A program made the translations under genes and the position numbers. Below the pieces are notes generated by a model that worked only from the letters and a program-made list of their open reading frames with translations, ran no database searches and had not been told where the DNA came from. Source: Echinarachnius parma (Eukaryota; Echinodermata; Echinoidea; Clypeasteroida; Echinarachniidae). Taken from it: DNA of 64,000 nt. The DNA is taken from contig JBAMJV010007137.1 in NCBI GenBank assembly GCA_037951105.1, positions 29,519 to 93,518 of the forward strand, read 5' to 3'. The first letter of the stretch is position 1, and every line of letters starts with the position of its first letter. Positions 59,201 to 64,000 of this stretch are shown here, in pieces.

Positions 59201-62200
59201 AGTACCTAGGTCATGTGCTAAGTGAAGATGGACTGAAAGTGGATCCGACCAAAGTGGAAGCAGTGAAAGCAATGACCAAACCGACCAACAAGAAAGAGAT
59301 GCAGCGCTACTTGGGCATGGTGACCTACTTGGGCAAGTTTGTGCCAAGTATGTCCCAGGTAACAGCACCACTGAGAAGGCTGATTGAAAAAGACAATGAA
59401 TGGATCTGGGAGCCAGAACATGATGAAGCCTTTGAGAAGCTACAGAAAATGATCACAGAGGCACCAGTACTCCAGTACTATGATATCACCAAGCCAGTGG
59501 TGGTAAGTGTAGATGCCTCTAAAGATGGAGTTGGAGCTGTGCTTCTTCAAGAGGAGAAACCGATTGCTTATGCATCGAAAGCATTCACGGACTGTGAAAA
59601 GAGATACGCTCAAATTGAAAAGGAGCTAGCAGCGGTTGTCTATGGGATAGAAAAATTCCATCAGTTTGTCTACATGAGGAAGTTCCGAGTTGAGTCAGAT
59701 CACAAACCTCTCGAGAACATCATGAAACGACCGCTAGCTGACACGCCACCCAGATTGCAAAGAATGCTACTCAAACTGCAGAAATACGATTGTACAGTAC
59801 AGTACAAGAAGGGTACAGATCTGTATGTAGCAGACGCATTGAGTCGAGACTTCATACAGCGCACTGAAGTAGATGCAGAACACGATGAGGAAATTGAGGT
59901 CTTCATGGTTGACGTGCTGCCAATGTCACCAACACGAACAAAAGAAATTCAAAGAGAGACCCAGGATGATCCAGTGCTTCAAAAGTTAAAGGTGCAAGTC
60001 CAGAATGGCTGGCCTGAAGAACGAGCTGAGGTAGACGCAGAGATCAAGCAGTATTGGGACTTTCGAGAAGAACTGACTATCGAAGATGATCTGATATTCA
60101 AAATAGATCGGGTCATTATCCCTACCAAGATGAGAAGAGTGATGCTCCAGAAGCTACACCACAGTCATCTTGGCATCGAAAAAACAAAAAGACTTGCCAG
60201 AGATGTACTCTTTTGGCCAGGAATGGCAGGAGAGATAGCTGACATGGTGAGCAGATGTGAAACTTGCAACTTGCACAAAAGCAGAAACCAGAAAGAACCA
60301 CTGCTACCACATCCAGTTCCAGAAATGCCATGGCAGAAGGTTGGAGTGGATTTGTGTGAAGACAAAGGAACCATTTACTTGGTCATGGTGGACTACCTAT
60401 CGAACTACCTGGAGGTGAGCAAGATGACATCGACTTCAAGCACTGCTGTCATATCATGCTGCAAACAGAACTTTGCTCGCTACGGCATTCCAGAAGAAGT
60501 GTTTTCTGACAACGGGCCACAATTCTCCAGCAAGGAATTCCAGCTGTTTGCCGCAGAGTATGGGTTCAAACATACTACATCATCGCCAGGCTACCCGCAG
60601 TCAAATGGGAAAGTCGAGAAAGCAGTACAGATTGTCAAGAACATTCTGAAGAAATGCAAAGAAGGCAAAACTGATCCAAACCTTGCCTTACTGCTGTACA
60701 GAAACACACCAGGTGATGGAATCCCATCACCAGCCCAAATCCTGATGGGTAGAAGAACTGCAACAACCCTACCGACATCGAGATCACTGTTGAAACCAAA
60801 AACACAACCAGATGCGGTCGAGAAGATGAGAAAGAGCAAAGAAAAGCAGAAACGGTTCTTTGATCGAGGAGCGAAGCAACTACCCGCATTGAAAGTCGGA
60901 GATAAGGTTACAATGCAGACCGACGGTACAACTCGGTGGAAACCAGCACTGGTGGTCGCCCTCGATATCAACCCGCGATCATACATCGTCGAGGCTGAAG
61001 GACGCGGAGGAGTCTACCGCCGAAATCGCAGACATCTCAGAAAGGTCCCACACCAAGGTCATCCAGCAGCAGGCCCTGTGGTGCCCGAGATGACGATGAC
61101 GAGGACTACGATGACCAGCAGCGCCCCCCAAACCGCCCCGTCAACGAACGTCGCTACCCTTGGCGGCTCCGAAGACCGCCCAATCGCCTTGATTTGTAAA
61201 TGATATTAAGGTGCGCGGATGCACTGACACATAAATTTTAAAACAGGAATATTACAAAATTTCCTGTGTTGTTAGTTGGATAGATAATTTGACGCGTTCT
61301 TCAAACTTCAGAACGTTTTATTTTGTGCTTGCGCTCTTCTGTTGAGAGAACGTTATAGTTGAATTAGAATTACTGGGCTAATTAACACGGCAGACTGTTT
61401 TTTTTTTTTACGGAGCCATATGGAATCATGGGACTCAACTTTCGAGTAAGATCGAATTGCGAATAATTATAAGTGAAAGAAGAATTATGTTTTAAATAGA
61501 AAATGTATGGACTGTTAGATGGAAAAAGGATTCCATTGTAGATTGTTTGATGGAAAAGGAATTCCATTTTGAACTGTTTGACGGAAAAAGGATTCCGGTA
61601 TAAACTGTTGATAAAGAATTTTATTAACATGGACTGTCTCACAGGAAGGACTGTTTAATTAACGGCAAGGACTGTTAATTATGGATTTTCGATTAATAAG
61701 ATGATTTGTTAGAAAATACACTCAACCTTATTAATTTTGGCCGTTAATTTGACACAAGAACTGAATTGTTTGAAGAAAAACATGTCATGGACTTTGATTT
61801 AGATCATACAAGGATGTTTTTTTTTTTTATTTATCATATTGCATGCGCTAGTACATATTGATGATATGATAGGGTGCAACATTTTTATTTTTTTTTAGAA
61901 GGAACGAAAGGACCTGCACTAAAAAGCTATTCAATTTGTTCTTTTTGTGATGTTATGTTGTTTAAATGGATTATCAAGGTAGATATCCTTTTAAAAATAG
62001 TAACCAAGATAAATGTTTTGAGGGCTAAAACAATTGGGTTGCTATATTGAAAATTGGTTAAGAATGTTGATACTTGAACAAATGAACAATGAAGACAAGT
62101 ATAGTTTGTTCCTTTGTTCTTTTGAAAAAAGGGGGGATGTAATGAGTATAGCGCCATCTATTGGCAACGATGAGACGATATAATGGCGATCTGCGATCAG

Positions 62201-63107
62201 CCGAGATCCCGAGAGTTCAAGTGAATAAAGACATTGTAAGTCACTAATTCCAAGACTTGTTGAAGAGTCATTTATTGTAATGATACTACAATACGCTAAA
62301 CAATAAAGTCAGTGAAAACTCTCATACCTTGGCTCTCTGTTCTTTTTCTTTTCCAAACGTTGCAAAGGCCTCTTCCAGTTCCATGAAGATCATGTAGTAT
62401 CCACATGGACTCCACTTTGTGATTCCTGCAGATGGAAAATAGACGCAAATGTTATATTCAGGGTAATAACATATGGAAATATACATCATAATGGAAGGTA
62501 CATAATTATGCATTGCAAAATGATTGAGAAAGGGTGATTTTAATCTTTTGGTTGGGAGTGAAAGAATAATGCAGTGTAGGAGAAATAAACATTACATTTT
62601 TTACTTTACTTTTAGCTAGATATTTGATTAAACTTTCCATTCAATCATTTCTTTTGATTACAATTTAAAATTGAAACGTGGAAAATAAATATTAGATAAG
62701 AGTAGGAACTTTCAAAAATAGTACTAAGTTCTAAAACAGACAATGACAATTTCTGGGAGTAAGAAGTTTAAATGAGCTACCTCAGAAAATCGGTGAACTG
62801 CCCTCTTTGGAGCGGTTTAAGATGGCTCTCGAAACAATTTAGTTCCCTTTTATGGAACTCATACCCTCGTCTAGATGCTGAACAGGCGTTGGTAAGTATA
62901 ACCACATAATTATAGAACTAGAGCTAGACCAAGAAGTAGAACAAGGACGCAAAGAACCTACCCATGGCTTCCTCATACAGTGGGCTCTCGACGGTGGAGA
63001 AGTCGACTAGAGACAACCCCTGCCAGTCTGATATTGTTTCCTGGATCGATTCTCCTACAAGCACCTCCGGCGTCTTCTCGCATCGCACATTGAGCACCTC
63101 ACCAGTC
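56299..63107 (-). CDS. Unrecognised gene, C-terminal three exons (5' part beyond the right edge or not found)
   Basis: Three minus-strand exons join in phase: 63107-62962, 62425-62328 and 56529-56299, ending in TGA at 56301-56299. Together they encode about 158 residues. Readable parts are TGEVLNVRCEKTPEVLVGES, ESPLYEEAMGITKWSPCGYY, FMELEEAFATFGKEKEQRAK, the terminal exon start FADDLDAKLRTKAPRYDYYR, and the end LRKAEWIRLFCDLEL. No membrane segment or catalytic motif is visible; the terminal exon is basic-rich and predicted helical by eye. The exon ending at 63107 expects a phase-2 donor upstream; I could not place that exon before the window ends. The last intron is enlarged by a 5.3-kb retrotransposon. 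It converges on HEATR1, tail to tail. I do not recognise the family and assign no function. The exon structure is well supported, the identity is not. Confidence 0.75.
56795..56965 (-). mobile_element. SINE fragment, inverted
   Basis: On the minus strand: GGTATCAACTTCGAAACCGAG (B-box region), TTCAGCAAGACACTTCAGC and CTACCCAGGTGTATAATTGG. Lies upstream of the terminal exon in the third gene's last intron. Confidence 0.6.
57002..57166 (+). repeat. 5' LTR of the Ty3/Gypsy element
   Basis: Starts TGTAATGAG and ends CTAAACA, 165 bp, with an internal AATAAA at the usual place for a polyadenylation signal. Confidence 0.93.
57544..61203 (+). CDS. Gag-Pol long reading frame of the Ty3/Gypsy element
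   Basis: This is the main frame of the element, 1219 codons; Gag sequence also extends a little upstream of it. Visible parts with rough residue positions: two zinc knuckles (about 144-180), aspartic protease motif LDTGAQCN (~238), reverse transcriptase with FSTLDANSGYWQMKLD (~443) and VMDDILIWG (~507), RNase H VSVDASKDGVGAVLL (~653) and ADALSRD (~760), integrase zinc-binding HHSHLGIEKTKRLARD (~872) followed by CETC, and the integrase core with DNGPQFSS (~988) and NGKVEKA (~1021). The order protease, RT, RNase H, integrase is that of Ty3/Gypsy. Confidence 0.92.
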   Translation: MFEGENCTEQLNQQKRPWRMCCRRMKAFATLTVDRYKFFTRNQAAGENFDGYLTDLKLLAANCNFEELRDSLIRDRIICGLVHTGVRERLLQESKLTLEKCIKKCRASELSKANMDVISGTQQAVHAMKASPRQAERKTEYINQCRYCGKGHEKQKERCPAYQKTCSKCGKMNHFAQMCRTTGAQPQWKKKEKKLHHMDAESDEELVDYPFDVIQSNNNNEDWLVDLKVSGKKLRCKLDTGAQCNVIPKAALEKLHAPLKKSHARLVMYSGQRVIPAGKSQLLCEYKDKYYALEFQVVDSNVQPVLGLQACQELALIQRIQAIQTDVEVKYEDVFQGLGCMPGEQSIKLQPEAVPVIHAPRRVPVALREKVKEELQRMEKLGVIEKVIKPSKWVSSMVTVRKKNSDRVRICIDLSDLNEAIQREHYPMQTIDEVVARVPKAKVFSTLDANSGYWQMKLDDASADLCTFNTPYGRYRYMRMPFRVKSAPEIFQRAMSQMLEELEGVEVVMDDILIWGETMEQHDERLEAVMKRLRQQNIKLNSKKCHLRQREVKYLGHVLSEDGLKVDPTKVEAVKAMTKPTNKKEMQRYLGMVTYLGKFVPSMSQVTAPLRRLIEKDNEWIWEPEHDEAFEKLQKMITEAPVLQYYDITKPVVVSVDASKDGVGAVLLQEEKPIAYASKAFTDCEKRYAQIEKELAAVVYGIEKFHQFVYMRKFRVESDHKPLENIMKRPLADTPPRLQRMLLKLQKYDCTVQYKKGTDLYVADALSRDFIQRTEVDAEHDEEIEVFMVDVLPMSPTRTKEIQRETQDDPVLQKLKVQVQNGWPEERAEVDAEIKQYWDFREELTIEDDLIFKIDRVIIPTKMRRVMLQKLHHSHLGIEKTKRLARDVLFWPGMAGEIADMVSRCETCNLHKSRNQKEPLLPHPVPEMPWQKVGVDLCEDKGTIYLVMVDYLSNYLEVSKMTSTSSTAVISCCKQNFARYGIPEEVFSDNGPQFSSKEFQLFAAEYGFKHTTSSPGYPQSNGKVEKAVQIVKNILKKCKEGKTDPNLALLLYRNTPGDGIPSPAQILMGRRTATTLPTSRSLLKPKTQPDAVEKMRKSKEKQKRFFDRGAKQLPALKVGDKVTMQTDGTTRWKPALVVALDINPRSYIVEAEGRGGVYRRNRRHLRKVPHQGHPAAGPVVPEMTMTRTTMTSSAPQTAPSTNVATLGGSEDRPIALICK
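62138..62302 (+). repeat. 3' LTR of the Ty3/Gypsy element
   Basis: Same 165 bp as the 5' LTR apart from one base; preceded by a G-rich polypurine tract and followed by the ATAAA target copy. Confidence 0.93.
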
Positions 63108-63224
63108 CTGTAGGAAGGTCAATCAGACATTTCATAATAAAAAGCTGCATCACTTACCGTGATCCCTCCTACTTTCCTTACAAAAGTCGATTTAATTATC
63201 ATTGGGTTAGTGCCAGTTTTATAT

Positions 63225-63385
63225 AGCTTCGGACTATCCGACCAATGAAAAGAGTTTTATGGGGACGCCCCTCTTCAGAGTCTTTGTGGCTCGATGGTTG
63301 AGCACCGTCCTAGCAATCCGGATGTCTCGGGTTCGATTGCCGGCGAAGCCTATCTTTCTTTGCTAGTTTTCATTCATTTAGTTAT
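63225..63385 (+). mobile_element. tRNA-derived short repeat, third copy
   Basis: GGCTCGATGGTTGAGCACCG, CCTAGCAATCCGG and GGGTTCGATTGCCGGCGAAG, followed by TTTTCATTCATTTAG. Confidence 0.55.
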
Positions 63386-63439
63386 ATTAATGAAATTATG
63401 TGATGTTGGAGCACAAGAGTCGGGGAAAGGTTGACCAGA

Positions 63440-63495
63440 GAAAGCCCAATCGAGTACCTCGCCATTCCTATGAGAAGGGATATCAGACAACGATG
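63440..63495 (-). repeat. Trace of an exon-boundary copy in the third gene
   Basis: GAGTACCTCGCCATTCCTAT followed by GAGAAGGG.TATCAGAC resembles the start of the exon at 63107 and its acceptor (GAGCACCTCACCAGTCCTG, TAGGAAGGTCAATCAGAC). It is upstream of the exon in transcription. Confidence 0.4.
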
Positions 63496-63751
63496 AGATG
63501 GTATATGTATGTCTTTTCATTGAATTAACGTTATATTGAAGGAAATGAATGGGGAGCGTTTTGCGGGGAAAGTTCGTGCTAGTCAACTAGAGTTTCCTGG
63601 TTAAATAATATTCTTAACCCTTTGGCGTCTTAACATCACACCGTCATAAATTTAAAACCTTGCACAAAAGTTAGATGTTTGAAGGTTTAGTTTCCGTAGT
63701 TAGGAAGTGCTTAAATAATGTTAACGTTTTTGACATTTTAACATCTCACAT

Positions 63752-63990
63752 ACTGGCCCGTATTCACAAAGGAGGTTTGTAGGAGGTTTGTACAAACCAT
63801 GGTTTGACGATGGTTTACATCTATGGAATGCTGCTCGCATACCGTAAATGGTAAATCAACATTGTTAACAAGTATGGAGTTTACATTCCTTCTCCATCAG
63901 TTTACAAATGGCATTCCATAGATGTAAACCTTGGTCAAACCATGGTTTGTACAAACCTCCTACAAACCTCCTTTGTGAATACGGGCCAGT
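63752..63990. repeat. Fold-back element with ~80-bp arms (ACTGGCCCGTATTCAC ends)
   Basis: The left arm from ACTGGCCCGTATTCACAAAG to CATCTATGGAATGC recurs inverted at the right, with two or three mismatches and a ~75-bp centre. GGAGGTTTGTA is repeated within each arm. Confidence 0.75.
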
Positions 63991-64000
63991 TCAGATATGA

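Larger units (their letters stand above)
57002..62302 (+). mobile_element. Ty3/Gypsy LTR retrotransposon, looks whole and young
   Basis: A 5301-bp element lies antisense to the host gene in its last intron. Two 165-bp LTRs (TGTAATG...TAAACA) differ at one base, about 0.6%, so insertion was recent. A 5-bp target duplication ATAAA flanks it. A TGGTGTCAG primer-binding site follows the 5' LTR, and an A/G-rich polypurine tract precedes the 3' LTR. Parts in order are Gag with two zinc knuckles, protease, reverse transcriptase, RNase H and integrase. Two knuckles and this order suggest the Mag/SURL-like branch known from sea urchins; the branch is inference. No envelope-like frame is seen in the ~0.9 kb after the coding part. 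It looks whole, with at most about one interruption in the coding part, which could be a normal feature of the family. Confidence 0.93.

Noticed and set aside
61204-62137. Envelope-like gene in the retrotransposon's 3' region
   Set aside because: No frame of useful length with signal or membrane segments is visible in this AT-rich stretch.

Overview
The window is intron-rich animal nuclear DNA. I infer a marine invertebrate deuterostome, most likely a sea-urchin-like echinoderm, from the protein similarity, the long repeat-filled introns and the repeat types; no marker fixes the species. It holds three protein genes. WDR70 (minus strand, 129-13741, 13 exons found) is a WD40-repeat protein whose last ~145 codons lie off the left edge. 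HEATR1 (plus strand, 17010-52730, 43 coding exons, about 2217 residues) is the animal UTP10/BAP28 protein of the U3 snoRNP, needed for 18S rRNA maturation, and is complete. A third gene (minus strand, 56299-63107) shows only its last three exons and I do not recognise it.

Layout: WDR70 and HEATR1 are divergent. Their shared 3.3-kb spacer holds a perfect CRE palindrome next to WDR70 and a 987-bp near-perfect fold-back element with 9-bp target duplications. From 52.7 to 56.3 kb is AT-rich spacer without recognised coding. The only intron seen complete before the last exon of the third gene carries a young, apparently whole Ty3/Gypsy LTR retrotransposon (57002-62302) in antisense orientation.

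The most unusual feature is how many exons of all three genes have partial, decayed copies lying in the adjoining intron: 5 of 13 WDR70 exons, about 20 of 43 HEATR1 exons and one in the third gene. The copies follow a rule. Copies upstream of the intact exon keep the acceptor and exon head and lose the tail; copies downstream keep the tail (often with the donor) and lose the head. The intact exons alone give an open frame with matching phases across all 43 HEATR1 junctions, so these are intronic relics and not extra coding exons. The extreme cases are HEATR1 exon 29 (five head copies in a ~361-bp higher-order array plus two tail copies) and HEATR1 exon 1 (three upstream copies, each with its own ATG).

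The introns also hold many short non-autonomous DNA elements. Several families use TTAA targets (one with piggyBac-type CCCTAAAAAG ends), and there are hAT-like and pogo-like elements, fold-back elements with GGGCC-type ends, tRNA-derived SINEs and 5'-truncated LINE ends. All exon boundaries were read by eye from splice consensus, phase continuity and remembered human protein sequences; no alignment was run.
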